From: Pseudarthrobacter naphthalenicus
GTDB taxonomy: Bacteria > Actinomycetota > Actinomycetes > Actinomycetales > Micrococcaceae
Assembly (NCBI RefSeq): GCF_029076445.1
Contig: NZ_JARESG010000018.1
Location: 17,421 to 81,420 of the forward strand
DNA: 64,000 nucleotides
Direction: 5' to 3'
The notes beneath the pieces were generated by a model. That model saw only the letters and a program-made list of their open reading frames with translations. It was not told the origin of the DNA and made no database searches. A program made the translations under genes and the position numbers. This document shows, piece after piece, positions 45,114-54,321 of the stretch (the stretch's first letter is position 1; each line of letters starts with the position of its first letter).

Positions 45114-46037
45114 ATGAGCACGGCAGTTCCCACCGACGGAGCCACAGCCAGGCTGGCCGAAAGGTTGCTGGGGATGCGTGCCAGCAGGGAGGTCATCCCG
45201 CCCGACCCCAACCATTCGGTCCGGTGGCATGAGCACGACTACCCCACCGCGGCGGCCCGCTGGAACTACCACCCGGAATTTGGGATTCATTTGATCCGGA
45301 AGGGCACCGGCAAGTTCATCGTGGGGGACCACATCGGCACCTTCGAGGCCGGGCATGTTTCCCTGGTGGGATCGGGGTTGCCCCACGACTGGGTGAGCGA
45401 TCTTGAACCCGGTGAGGTCATTGAGGGCAGGGACGCGCTGATCCAGTTCGATGGCAAGTGGGTGGAGCAGACCGCTGAGCTTGTTCCGGAACTGGCCGAG
45501 GTCAAGCCCCTGCTGGAGCAGTCGGCACGCGGGATTGAGTTCCTGGGCCGCACCGCTGAGGCCGCGGCGGCTGCTATTGAAGCCATGGGGGTTTCCAGCG
45601 GGCTGGCCCGGCTGCACCATCTTATGGAACTGTTTGCGGTGCTTTCGCGCGCGCCGGAGGAAGAGCGCCGCTACCTGGCGGAAGACTGGTTCAGGCCACA
45701 GCTGGACGGCCAGGCTGCTGCCGTGGTGGATATCGTCCTCGAGTATGTCTTCAGTAACCATGCCGGCAACGTGAAGATGGCCGAGGCGGCGGCCTTGGTG
45801 GGCATGCCTGAACCGACATTTTCCAAATACTTCAAACGCGCCACGGGGCAGAACTTCAGCGACCTGGTCCGCAAGCTTCGGCTCGCCCACGCCCGCCGCC
45901 TGCTGGAGCACAGCGACAAGGCAGTCTCGGACGTTTGCTACGAAGTGGGGTTTTCCAACCTGTCCAACTTCAATAGGCACTTCCTCAATGACGCCGGTGA
46001 AACGCCCCGCCAGTACCGGCAGCGGACGCGCGGCTGA
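45114..46037 (+). CDS. AraC family transcriptional regulator
   Basis: A 307-residue regulator. The N-terminal cupin-like ligand domain shows RWHEHDYP, FGIHLIRKGTGKFIVGDHIG and VSLVGSGLPHDWVSDL. The C-terminal pair of helix-turn-helix motifs shows VKMAEAAALVGMPEPTFSKYF and VSDVCYEVGFSNLSNFNRHF. It is divergent from the polyol transport operon and is the natural candidate for its activator or repressor. Confidence 0.92.
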   Translation: MSTAVPTDGATARLAERLLGMRASREVIPPDPNHSVRWHEHDYPTAAARWNYHPEFGIHLIRKGTGKFIVGDHIGTFEAGHVSLVGSGLPHDWVSDLEPGEVIEGRDALIQFDGKWVEQTAELVPELAEVKPLLEQSARGIEFLGRTAEAAAAAIEAMGVSSGLARLHHLMELFAVLSRAPEEERRYLAEDWFRPQLDGQAAAVVDIVLEYVFSNHAGNVKMAEAAALVGMPEPTFSKYFKRATGQNFSDLVRKLRLAHARRLLEHSDKAVSDVCYEVGFSNLSNFNRHFLNDAGETPRQYRQRTRG

Positions 46038-46065
46038 CAACGCAGGGTCAGGTCCAGGGCTAGTG

Positions 46066-47100
46066 CTACGGGACCAGGAGGCCCAGTTCGCGGTTGACGG
46101 CAGGCATGATTTCGGTGGCGAGCAGTTCGATGGAGCGCGCGGTTTCGGCGAACGGCAGGCCGCCGAGCCCGATCTGCGCCATGTAGCGGGTGTTGCCGAG
46201 TGTCTGCTGGATGACCAGGAGTTTCTCGATGATCTGCTGCGGGCTTCCCACCAGCAGGCCGCCGCCGGGCTCGCTCCAGTCATCGAACGTGGAGCGGGGA
46301 AAATGGTCCACATTGCGCGGCATGTTCTGCTCGAAGTAGGCGCGGTAGTGGGGGTAGAAGGTATCGCGTGCCTGCTGGGATGTGGCCGCGGCGTAGAAGT
46401 GACCGCCCACGCCCACCGGCAGGGCTGCGGCATCATGACCGGCTTCCTCGCCACTTTGGCGGTACAGCTCAGCGAGGCGGCGGAAGCGCTCGGGGCCGGA
46501 GAGCAGGGCGATGGACAGCGGGAGCCCAAGCCGTCCCGCGCGGGCGAAGCTGGCAGGTGTGCCGCCGACGCCCACCCAGACGGGAAGCTTGTCCTGCAGG
46601 GGCCGGGGCGCGATGTCCATGCCGGGAATGCTTTGGGTCAGGCTCCCCTTCCAGTCCAGGACCGCGTTATTGCGGAGTTCGAGGAGCATGCGCAGTTTTT
46701 CGTCGAACAGGCCGTCGTAGTCGGCGGTGTCGTGGCCGAAAAGCGGGTAGGACTCGATGAAGGCACCGCGTCCGGCAATGATCTCGGCACGTCCGTCGGA
46801 GATGAGGTCCAGGGTGGCAAACTGTTCAAAGAGCCGCACCGGGTCCTGCGTGGACAGCACGGTAACGGCGGTGCTGAGCCGGAGGTTGGTGGTTTCGCGG
46901 GCGATGGCTGCCAGCACGATTTCCGGAGCCGAGAGGGCGAAGTCGTGCCGGTGGTGCTCGCCCAGGCCCATAAAGCCGAGGCCTGCCTGATCCGCCAGTT
47001 TCGCGAGCTCGATGATTTCCTTGAGCCGCTGATGCGGTGAGAGGGCGCTGCCGGTATCGCTGCGGGTTAGTTCGCCGAAGGTAAAGATGCCAAAGTCCAT
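46066..47100 (-). CDS. LLM class flavin-dependent oxidoreductase
   Basis: A 344-residue luciferase-like TIM-barrel monooxygenase. Landmarks are MDFGIFTFGELT, the GLGEHHRHDFALSAPEIVLAA region, LSTAVTVLSTQDPVRLFEQFA, GRAEIIAGRGAF and GVGGTPASFARAGRLGLPL. These enzymes use FMNH2 or F420H2. The ATG at 47100 is fixed by homology; the ribosome binding site is weak. A palindrome lies a few bases upstream. Its substrate is unknown. It is convergent with the AraC-type gene. Confidence 0.92.
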   Translation of the reverse strand: MDFGIFTFGELTRSDTGSALSPHQRLKEIIELAKLADQAGLGFMGLGEHHRHDFALSAPEIVLAAIARETTNLRLSTAVTVLSTQDPVRLFEQFATLDLISDGRAEIIAGRGAFIESYPLFGHDTADYDGLFDEKLRMLLELRNNAVLDWKGSLTQSIPGMDIAPRPLQDKLPVWVGVGGTPASFARAGRLGLPLSIALLSGPERFRRLAELYRQSGEEAGHDAAALPVGVGGHFYAAATSQQARDTFYPHYRAYFEQNMPRNVDHFPRSTFDDWSEPGGGLLVGSPQQIIEKLLVIQQTLGNTRYMAQIGLGGLPFAETARSIELLATEIMPAVNRELGLLVP

Positions 47101-47105
47101 ATTTG

Positions 47106-47119
47106 CTTGAACATTCAAG
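47106..47119. promoter_or_regulatory. Palindrome just upstream of the LLM gene
   Basis: CTTGAA-CA-TTCAAG, a perfect inverted repeat ending five bases before the start codon. TTGAA/TTCAA palindromes are typical of MarR- or HxlR-type operators; the regulator here is unknown. Confidence 0.45.
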
Positions 47120-47164
47120 TCAGGGGATTCATTCCCGGGGCAGTGCTTCGGAGGGGAAAATGGA

Positions 47165-47203
47165 AGCGGACGACGGCGGGAGGAGGCGCCGCCGTCGTCC
47201 GCT
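47165..47203 (-). terminator. Terminator behind the metallophosphoesterase gene
   Basis: On the minus strand AGCGGACGACGGCG, loop GCGCCTCCTCC, CGCCGTCGTCCGCT, followed by TTCCATTTTCC. It lies just after the stop of the minus-strand gene at 47217. Confidence 0.75.
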
Positions 47204-47216
47204 CCACCGCAGCGGA

Positions 47217-48344
47217 TTACCCGCTGAAGGGGACCTTTTCCCAGGTCAGGATTTCGGCGCCCGGTGAGCTGTTCGCGGCGACGTGGAACTTGACGTAGTT
47301 GGTGGCGTTGGCCGATCCGTCCACGGTGATACGTTGCAGCTGGTCCGCGCCGGTGTCCTGGCCGTAGACGGCCAGCCATGGGGAGCCGGCGGCGAGCGGC
47401 TGGTTTTCTGCATAGACGTGGCTGTCACCATTGATGAGGTAGACGGGGCCATCGAAGTGGTTGGTCTCGGCGATCATAGTCCGGACAATGTCGCGGAATC
47501 CGGAGACTGTTTCCGGGCTGGCAAGCGCTTCGTCGAGCAGGGCGGGGTCGAACATGTCGGCTTGGGTCATGAGGACCACAGCGCGGTCGTTTCGGCGTGT
47601 GGCGTCAGCGAAAGTGGCGCGGATCTGCTCCAGCACGGCCGCCGTACGATGTTCCACTTCCGCCAGCTGCTCAGGCGTCGCAGCGGTCTCGCCCAGGCCC
47701 GTCCACGGCTGAAGGGAGTTGTTGCTGCCCTGAACGTTCAGCACGGAGAAAGCCACACGGTTCCGGGTGAAGCGGACGTTCTCGGGCAGGCCGAGGGCTT
47801 CCTGGGACTTGACCGGCATGGACTGGCCGAGCGTTTTGCCGGGTTCGTTGAAGAATGTCTCGCGCAGCTTGTCCAGCCGTTCCAGCGGATTGTAGGCCCC
47901 GTTGTTGGTGCGGTGGCAGTCCACCCATTCGTTATCGCCCGGGGTGTAGACCAACGGGTGCTCGAACGTATCGAACTCGGTGCGGATGTACTGGAAGTAC
48001 TCGTCAGAACAGACTGTGGACCCGTTCTTGATGTCTCCCACGTGCGTGACGAACTTCAGGTCGGTATCCGCGTTGATGTCCTTGATGCGGGCGGGGAACT
48101 TGGCGATTTCAGCGGCGCCGTACGGAATGTCGCCGATGACACCAAAGCTGAACGCCTGGTTATCTGCGGGTGCCTGGGTCCTGGAGGCTGGTCCGACATT
48201 CGAGGTGGCACTGATTGCCGTGGCACTGATTGCGGACATGTTGCCGGCGGAATTGCCGGCGGCGAATGGTCCAGCGGGCGCGGCGGCGAGTCCGGTCACG
48301 GACATCAGGGCCACCAAAGCGGTGATGGTGCTTCTTACGAACAC
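47217..48344 (-). CDS. Secreted metallophosphoesterase-like protein
   Basis: A 375-residue exported protein. GTG at 48344 is chosen for the GAGGAG eight bases upstream. A signal peptide (residues about 1-29, FVRSTITALVALMSVTGLAAAPAG) is followed by a Ser/Ala/Asn-rich linker with NMSAISATAISATS. The catalytic domain has metallophosphoesterase motifs GVIGDIPYG, VTHVGDIKNG and TPGDNEWVDCH, and NGDSHVY near the C-terminus. The substrate is unknown. The gene is a single unit with its own terminator. Confidence 0.85.
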   Translation of the reverse strand: MFVRSTITALVALMSVTGLAAAPAGPFAAGNSAGNMSAISATAISATSNVGPASRTQAPADNQAFSFGVIGDIPYGAAEIAKFPARIKDINADTDLKFVTHVGDIKNGSTVCSDEYFQYIRTEFDTFEHPLVYTPGDNEWVDCHRTNNGAYNPLERLDKLRETFFNEPGKTLGQSMPVKSQEALGLPENVRFTRNRVAFSVLNVQGSNNSLQPWTGLGETAATPEQLAEVEHRTAAVLEQIRATFADATRRNDRAVVLMTQADMFDPALLDEALASPETVSGFRDIVRTMIAETNHFDGPVYLINGDSHVYAENQPLAAGSPWLAVYGQDTGADQLQRITVDGSANATNYVKFHVAANSSPGAEILTWEKVPFSG

Positions 48345-48652
48345 AGGGGTACTCCTCGTTCCGGTCAATGGCTGCTCAGGTGACCGGGGAACCCCTGGCG
48401 TTGCGCTGAGCGTGGGCCTTAACAGACTTCACCCTGCGGGCAAACGTCCCGGGACCGCCCGGTTTCGGGGCCATGAACAGAAGCTGTCCCGGGTGGGCTG
48501 CGTCTTGCGGAAGCCACGTGGCAGCGGGAACAAGCGCACGGAACATGCGGTTGGAATACCTAACGAACAGTCCACATCCCGGATAAACACAGGGACCGGG
48601 CCAGCATCCGCTGGGCTCGTACCTACCGGGACGCACAGCAGGGAGGAACCAC
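48345..48652. other. Intergenic region, about 0.3 kb
   Basis: Control region of two divergent genes. It has a 10-bp palindrome GTCCCGGGAC at 48446-48455, a related TGTCCCGGG about 40 bases on, and the GGGAGGAACC site before the DUF427 gene. I see no gene in it. Confidence 0.5.
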
Positions 48653-48937
48653 ATGGTCAAGGCTGTCTGGAACGGAAGAGTCATTGCGGACTCTGATGAC
48701 ACGGTGGTGGTTGAAGGCAATCACTACTTTCCCCGCGACGCCGTGAAGGACCGGTACCTTCGTGACAGCAGACTGCATTCCGTCTGCCCGTGGAAGGGCG
48801 AAGCCAGTTACCACACACTGGAAGTCGACGGGAAGCTGAACGTTGATGCCGCCTGGTACTACCCGCAGACAACAAAACGGGCAAAGCCCATCGAGGGCCG
48901 CGTCGCCTTCTGGCGGGGCGTCACTATCGAGGAATAG
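48653..48937 (+). CDS. DUF427 domain protein
   Basis: A 94-residue single-domain protein with the complete DUF427 pattern: VKAVWNGRVIADSDDTVVVEGNHYFP, LHSVCPWKGEASYHTLEVDG and DAAWYYPQTTKRAKPI, then GRVAFWRGV. The family folds as a small beta barrel, and its biochemical role is not established. The ribosome binding site is GGGAGGA. A single gene. Confidence 0.95.
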   Translation: MVKAVWNGRVIADSDDTVVVEGNHYFPRDAVKDRYLRDSRLHSVCPWKGEASYHTLEVDGKLNVDAAWYYPQTTKRAKPIEGRVAFWRGVTIEE

Positions 48938-49067
48938 CGCTCCGGCATAGCGCTGCACTTCGGGCAGGCGGAGGTCGTCGGGAGGGCCGGCGTCGTCCGC
49001 TTCAATGGCTGCATTATGCTGATCTGACCATCAACGGAGATGGGCGTGGCGGCACAAGGGGGACATA

Positions 49068-50039
49068 TTGGGAGCGGATTCCGGCGACGACGGTCTTCCG
49101 AGGATCCGACGTTCGCCCAGCGGGCGTGTTCCGCAGTGGGCGATTGATGAAGCACTGGGCAAATCCGAGGGCGCCGATCCGTGGCGGGCTCCCCCCGTAT
49201 CGCAGATTTCAGCAAGGCGGACCGCCAACCGGAAGAAGATCCGCGGGCGAAGGTGGAGGAAGCGAACCGCAACTGTCCTGGGCATCGCCCTGGTTGTGGG
49301 CCTCTACCTCATACCGGCACTTTTTGAACGATATGTACTGCCCGCAGCCCTGCCGTACCTGCCGGGAGCCAAGGTTCCGCCGCCCGGCTTCGAGGCGGCG
49401 TCCGCTCCGCTGGGCATACCGCCGGCGTCCAACGGATCGAGCGCCTACGTCCTGCAGAAGTCGCCCGACCCCGGCCAGCCGTTTGCTGCCTACGACCCCT
49501 GCCGCCCCGTGCACTACGTGGTCCGCCCTGACAACGCCCCGCCGGGGACCGAGCGGTTGATCGAACAGGCCGTGTCCGTGGTCTCCGCGGCCTCCGGGCT
49601 GCAGTTCGTGTACGACGGCGCCACGGCTGAGGCGCCGTCGAAAACGCGCGAAACTTTCCAGCCGGACCGGTACGGCAAGCAATGGGCTCCCGTACTCATC
49701 GCCTGGTCCACGCCCGAAGAATCACCGGACCTGATCGGCAAGGTGGCAGGAACCGGGGGCAGCTCCTATGCCCACATCCCGGGAGAACCCTACGTCCTGG
49801 TGGCTGGCCAAGTGACACTTGACGCCCCGGGATTGCAGGAGATCCTCAGCCGTTCCGACGGTTCCCTGCTGGTCCGCGCCATCATCATGCACGAACTCGC
49901 GCACGTCCTGGGGCTGGACCACGTGGACGATCCCACGCAGCTGATGTACGAGGAGAACACCGGGCAGTTCGACTTCGCCGCGGGAGACCGGGCCGGACTC
50001 GCCCTCCTGGGAACCGGGTCCTGCGTCCCGCGGCTGTGA
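49068..50039 (+). CDS. Membrane-anchored matrixin-type zinc protease
   Basis: A 323-residue protein starting with TTG at 49068 after AAGGGGG. A cytoplasmic basic N-terminus of about 65 residues is followed by one membrane helix (TATVLGIALVVGLYLIPALF). The extracellular part ends in a metzincin zinc motif HELAHVLGLDHVDD and a following LMYEE, in the place of the Met-turn. It is likely a surface-anchored metalloprotease of the peptidase M10/M57-like group. No propeptide switch is evident. The substrate is unknown. Confidence 0.82.
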   Translation: MGADSGDDGLPRIRRSPSGRVPQWAIDEALGKSEGADPWRAPPVSQISARRTANRKKIRGRRWRKRTATVLGIALVVGLYLIPALFERYVLPAALPYLPGAKVPPPGFEAASAPLGIPPASNGSSAYVLQKSPDPGQPFAAYDPCRPVHYVVRPDNAPPGTERLIEQAVSVVSAASGLQFVYDGATAEAPSKTRETFQPDRYGKQWAPVLIAWSTPEESPDLIGKVAGTGGSSYAHIPGEPYVLVAGQVTLDAPGLQEILSRSDGSLLVRAIIMHELAHVLGLDHVDDPTQLMYEENTGQFDFAAGDRAGLALLGTGSCVPRL

Positions 50040-50201
50040 CGCGCCGGGCTGCCGTGAGGCGCACGGTGGATTGCTCGCTCCTTCCCGCAGGAGGCGCTGG
50101 CCAAGCGCGTCGGTGCTGGGCCAGAAGTCGGTCTTGCTCAGAAGTCGGTGTTGGCTAAAACACGGCGGAGCTGGGCAAGGAGATGTCCCCGTGAATGGGT
50201 G

Positions 50202-51617
50202 TCAGGCCCGGGCGTGGAGGAATCGGTCCAGGTCCTCTTCTCCCAGGGATACTCCAAGGTGGACGCGGTCCGGATGGTCGGGCCAGTGGGGTGGTTCCCA
50301 GTCCTGGTGTTCGCTTTTGTAGTGTCGGCCGGACGGTGAGATCCAGCCCGGGGGTTGGTCGCGGGTGGCGGGGGTGGGCTGCCAGGTGCTGGTGTGCCTG
50401 AGCCGGTGGTGTTTGGGGCAGGTTTGTCCCAGGTTGGAAACTCCGGTGGTGCCGCCGTTGGCCCAGGCGAGGAGATGATCGGCTTCGTTGTCCAGTGAGT
50501 TGTTCGAACAGCCCGGAAAGGGGCATTTGCCGTCCCGCAGCCGCAGCCATTGCCGCATGGCCTTGGTCAGCCGGTAGCTGGTGCGGCCGATTTCCAGCGG
50601 CGCCCCGTCGCGCGGGTCAATCAGGACCCGGTGGAACGACTCGGCCCCGTTCGCCACCAGGTCCCTGGCCATCGACGCCGGAATGGGACCGTACCCGTCC
50701 AGCATGGCCGGCTCCTCGGTGGCACCGAGCAGCGAGAACACCGGCACGGTCACCAGCACCTGGGCCCGCGGCGACAGGACCTGCCCCGGATCGCTGCATT
50801 CAGGGTGTCCGTTGCCAAGGAGGGCGGCGGCGTACACGTCGGCGCGGAGTTGGGTGAGGGTCCGCTGCTCCGCCGGGCCCTGCAGCCCGCGTGCTATCGC
50901 AGTGGTCCGGTTCCAGATGGCGACTGCCTGGTCCCCGGGGAGGTAGGCCGTGACCCAGGCCATCCCGTCCTGGTCCGGGCAGCACTCAACCCGCCGGTCC
51001 AGGACACCCTTGGCGTGGCGCGTCTCAATACTCTCGGCGTGGTGGCGTTCGCGCCAGGTACGGGCCCGGTGACGGAACCGGGACGCCGGCATTTCCCCGG
51101 CGGGACAGCCCCGGGCGGCGTCCGGTGCGTCCGGGTCCAGGAAGTGGGCCTCCAACGCAGCTGCACCTTCGGCATCAAGGGTGGCGGCTTCGTCCGCCAT
51201 GACCCGGGCATGCTGCCAGGACAGACTCCCCGCCTGCACAGCCGAGAACGTCAGCGGCAACCTGGTGGCCAGGGCGTGGGAAACGGCCAGGAACGACCCC
51301 GCGGCCCGCTCACCGATGCTCAGGGCACACGCGACCTCCGCGGTCACCGCCATCTCCTGGGCCGGCACCGACGCATCCGGAGGTGCCGCCGCCTGGGCAG
51401 TGTCCGCGTAGGTCACGGCGGCGTTGGCCATCAATCCCGACACTCTGGCCTGGACGCTCGCCGCGCCCGCCAGAATGTCCAGGCACCCATCAGCCAGACC
51501 GGCCAGCGGATCAGCAGCCGAGAACGGCTCCGAACCCCGCCCCTCCGCCTCGGCATTGAGCACAGCAACAGCGGACTCGATGTCCGCAAATGCTTGTGCC
51601 ACCGCCGTCTTCCCCAT
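50202..51617 (-). CDS. DUF222/HNH endonuclease domain protein (13E12 type)
   Basis: A 471-residue protein of the expanded actinobacterial DUF222 family. The N-terminal two-thirds is DUF222 (EMAVTAEVACALSIGERAAG, LPLTFSAVQAGSLSWQHARVM). The C-terminus is an HNH nuclease domain: RDGKCPFPGC, NEADHLLAWANGG, VSNLGQTCPKHHRL. The family is multicopy in mycobacteria and arthrobacters. DNA cleavage is suggested by the domain; the biological role is unsettled. A single gene. Confidence 0.92.
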   Translation of the reverse strand: MGKTAVAQAFADIESAVAVLNAEAEGRGSEPFSAADPLAGLADGCLDILAGAASVQARVSGLMANAAVTYADTAQAAAPPDASVPAQEMAVTAEVACALSIGERAAGSFLAVSHALATRLPLTFSAVQAGSLSWQHARVMADEAATLDAEGAAALEAHFLDPDAPDAARGCPAGEMPASRFRHRARTWRERHHAESIETRHAKGVLDRRVECCPDQDGMAWVTAYLPGDQAVAIWNRTTAIARGLQGPAEQRTLTQLRADVYAAALLGNGHPECSDPGQVLSPRAQVLVTVPVFSLLGATEEPAMLDGYGPIPASMARDLVANGAESFHRVLIDPRDGAPLEIGRTSYRLTKAMRQWLRLRDGKCPFPGCSNNSLDNEADHLLAWANGGTTGVSNLGQTCPKHHRLRHTSTWQPTPATRDQPPGWISPSGRHYKSEHQDWEPPHWPDHPDRVHLGVSLGEEDLDRFLHARA

Positions 51618-51706
51618 AAACCCATCATGACAAGGGGGTCCGACATTTTAGGATCGTCTTCAACCACGAGTGACGAACAGGAAGTGCGGCCCACGAAGTT
51701 GCCCCG

Positions 51707-51763
51707 CGAGAGGGCACTTGACGGCAATGTCCCACGACGGGACTGCCGCCAAGTGCCCTCTCG
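51707..51763. repeat. REP-like palindrome, copy 2
   Basis: CGAGAGGGCACTTGACGGCA (51707-51726) pairs with TGCCGCCAAGTGCCCTCTCG (51744-51763) with one mismatch. GTCCC/GGGAC forms an inner stem around ACGAC. It lies behind the dimethylglycine oxidase gene and could act as its terminator, but it lacks a T-run. It shares its outer core with 22974-23030. Confidence 0.7.
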
Positions 51764-51776
51764 AGGGGTAGAAAGC

Positions 51777-54284
51777 TCAGCCGCGCAGCCGCTCCATACC
51801 GGGATCAAACAGCGGCTCGGCCGTGACGGTGGCGGCCACGCGGCGCCCGAAATACTCAATCTCCACCGGATCACCGACCGATACGGAGGCCGGCAGCCAG
51901 GCGTACGCGATCGGTTTGCGGACCGTGTAGCCGTAGGCGGCGCTCGTGACATAGCCGGCAGCGGAGCCGCCCACAAACACAGGCTCCTTGCCCAACACAA
52001 GGGATGTGCCGTCGTCGACCGTCAGGCACCGCAGCGCCCGGGCGGCCGGCTGCTCCTTGCGGGCAACCAAAGCTTCGGCACCCACAAAACCCGTCTTGTC
52101 CTTGGCCACGGAGAAGCCCAGGCCCGACTCGTACGGCTGGTGCTGTGAGGTCATGTCCGTGCCCCACAGCCGGTAGCCCTTCTCCAGCCGCATGCTGTTG
52201 AACGCGCCGCGTCCGGCCGCGATAATGCCGTGCTCGCGCCCTGCCTCGAACAGCAGATCCCACAGCTTCAGCCCGTACTCGGCAGTGGTGTACAGCTCCC
52301 AGCCGAGCTCGCCGACGTAGGAGAGCCGCATGGCGGTGACCGGGATGCCGCCCACCGAAATCTCCTTGGTCCGGAAGTACTTCAGTCCGTCGTTGGTCAG
52401 GTCGTCCGTGCTGACCTTGCCCATCACCTCGCGGGCAAGCGGTCCCCAGAGGCCGATGCAGCAGGTGCTGCCGGTGATGTCGGAAACGTGCACCCACTGC
52501 GAAGAGTCGGCCAAAGACTGCTGACGTGCCTCCACGCGCAGGTAGTCAAAGTCCACGTTGCTGTTCACGCCGAGCTGGAACTCTTCCTCCGCCAGGCGCG
52601 CCACGGTCACGTCACTGCGGATGCCGCCGTCGTCCGCCAGCAGCAGGCAGTACGTCACGGCACCAGGCTTCTTGGCGATGTTTCCGGTGCTGAGCCGCTG
52701 CAGCAGCGCCTCGGCCCCGGGCCCCACCACGGACAACCGCTTCAGCGGCGTCATGTCATAAAGTCCGACGGCGGTGCGCGTCTTCCACGCTTCGGCCGCG
52801 GAGATCGGGGAAGAGAACATCGCGGACCACTCGTCCCGCTCCGGCGCCTGCCACTCGACGGGCAGTTCCGAAAGCAGGCTGCGGTTGGCCTCGAACCAGT
52901 GCGGGCGCTCCCAGCCTGCGGACTCCAGGAAGAACGCCCCGAGCTCCTTCTGCCTGACGTTGAACGGGCTGACGCGCAGGTCCCGCGGGGATTCCCTGGG
53001 CTGGAGCGGGTGCAGGACGTCGTAAATTTCCACAAAGTTCTGCTGCGACGTTTCGCTGACATACGCATCAGAGGTCTGCACCTCCTCGAAGCGGGTCAGC
53101 TCGCAGCCGTGCAGGTCGGTGCGGGACTGGCTCTCGATGAGAAGCTCGGCCATCGCCTTCGCGACGCCGGCGGAGTGGGTGACCCAGACTGCCTCGGCCA
53201 CAAAGAAGCCGTCGAGGTCCGGCGACTCCCCCATCAACGGCCCGCCGTCGGGAGTGAAGGAGAAGATGCCGTTGAAGCCATCCTCGATCCGGGTTCCGTG
53301 CAGCGCCGGCAGCAGGTCCTGGCAGTCCTCCCAGGATGGGGCGAAGTCTTCCAGGGTGAAGTCGAGCCGGGACGGCATGTTGTGATCGGACATGTCCTCC
53401 GCGCCGACCTTCGGCAGCGCGTTCATGTCCACGGGCATGGGCTTATGTGCGTAGCTGCCGATGCCAATCCGGTCGCCGTGTTCGCGGAAATACAGGTCGC
53501 GGTCCTGGTAGCGCAGGATGGGCTTGCTGGCCCCGTTGGGCAGCTCGTTCACGCCTCGCAGCGAGTCCAGCGGAGTGGTTTTGACGTACTGGTGTGCGAG
53601 CGGCAGCAGCGGCACTTTCAATCCCACCATCTTGCCCAGTTCGCGGCCCCAGAACCCAGCACAGGACACGACGATGTCCGCGGGGATCACGCCGTCGGCC
53701 GTTTGCACGCCGGTGACCTTGCCACCTGCCTGCTCGATGCCGGTCACGGCGGTGGAACCCTGGTACGTGACGCCGGCGGCACGGGTCTTGCTGATCAGCA
53801 GCTGCACGGCGCGGGCCGCGGAAGCCAGGCCGTCCGAGGGCACCAGGAGTCCGCCCAGAACCCGCCGGCCGTCGGCAAGCGCGCCCGGGTTCAGCAGCGG
53901 GTAGTACTTCTCGCATTCGTCGGCGTCGATGATCCGGCCTTCGATGCCCCAAGAGGTGGCGTAGCCCAGCTTGCGCTTCAAATCCTCCAGCCGCGCCTCC
54001 GTGGTGGCCAGTTCAAGCCCGCCCACCTGGTTGAAGCAGGACACTCCGTCAGCGGTGAGGGAGAGCAGCTTGTCCACGGTGTAGCTGGCAAATTCGGTCA
54101 TGGTCTTGGACGGGTTGGTCTGGAACACCAGGCCCGGCGCGTGCGAGGTGGACCCGCCCGCGAGTTCCAGCGGCCCCTGTTCGACCACCGTGATGTTGGT
54201 CCAGCCGCGGGTGGACAGTTCGTCCGCGAGGTTGGTGCCGACGATGCCGGCGCCGATGATGACAACGCGTGGTGATGCGCTCAT
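51777..54284 (-). CDS. dmg: Dimethylglycine oxidase
   Basis: An 835-residue two-domain flavoenzyme closely resembling Arthrobacter globiformis DMGO. The N-terminal FAD-binding oxidase half (VVIIGAGIVGTNLADEL, GGSTSHAPGLVFQTNPSKTM, LLPLAHQYVKTTPL) converts dimethylglycine to sarcosine. The C-terminal GcvT-like half (TAVGLYDMTPLKRLSVVG ... LGFSVAKDKTGFVGAEAL) binds tetrahydrofolate and captures the formaldehyde unit as methylene-THF. AGGAG precedes the ATG. It is the last gene of the ferredoxin-BCCT-purU-dmg operon, which places it in betaine breakdown. Confidence 0.95.
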   Translation of the reverse strand: MSASPRVVIIGAGIVGTNLADELSTRGWTNITVVEQGPLELAGGSTSHAPGLVFQTNPSKTMTEFASYTVDKLLSLTADGVSCFNQVGGLELATTEARLEDLKRKLGYATSWGIEGRIIDADECEKYYPLLNPGALADGRRVLGGLLVPSDGLASAARAVQLLISKTRAAGVTYQGSTAVTGIEQAGGKVTGVQTADGVIPADIVVSCAGFWGRELGKMVGLKVPLLPLAHQYVKTTPLDSLRGVNELPNGASKPILRYQDRDLYFREHGDRIGIGSYAHKPMPVDMNALPKVGAEDMSDHNMPSRLDFTLEDFAPSWEDCQDLLPALHGTRIEDGFNGIFSFTPDGGPLMGESPDLDGFFVAEAVWVTHSAGVAKAMAELLIESQSRTDLHGCELTRFEEVQTSDAYVSETSQQNFVEIYDVLHPLQPRESPRDLRVSPFNVRQKELGAFFLESAGWERPHWFEANRSLLSELPVEWQAPERDEWSAMFSSPISAAEAWKTRTAVGLYDMTPLKRLSVVGPGAEALLQRLSTGNIAKKPGAVTYCLLLADDGGIRSDVTVARLAEEEFQLGVNSNVDFDYLRVEARQQSLADSSQWVHVSDITGSTCCIGLWGPLAREVMGKVSTDDLTNDGLKYFRTKEISVGGIPVTAMRLSYVGELGWELYTTAEYGLKLWDLLFEAGREHGIIAAGRGAFNSMRLEKGYRLWGTDMTSQHQPYESGLGFSVAKDKTGFVGAEALVARKEQPAARALRCLTVDDGTSLVLGKEPVFVGGSAAGYVTSAAYGYTVRKPIAYAWLPASVSVGDPVEIEYFGRRVAATVTAEPLFDPGMERLRG

Positions 54285-54321
54285 AAGTAGTTCTCCTGTT
54301 TGGCTTTGGCGGACGCCCGCG

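Noticed and set aside
48376..48474. A 32-codon basic minus-strand open frame in the gap before the DUF427 gene
   Set aside because: There is no convincing ribosome binding site and I recognise no family; it is too weak to call.
48960..49005. A further member of the terminator family after the DUF427 gene
   Set aside because: Only GCGGA and GTCGTCCGC fragments match; the arms do not form a continuous stem and there is no T-run.
52230..54275. A 681-codon open frame antisense to dimethylglycine oxidase
   Set aside because: The composition is that of a GC shadow, and the opposite strand encodes a full, well-recognised enzyme.
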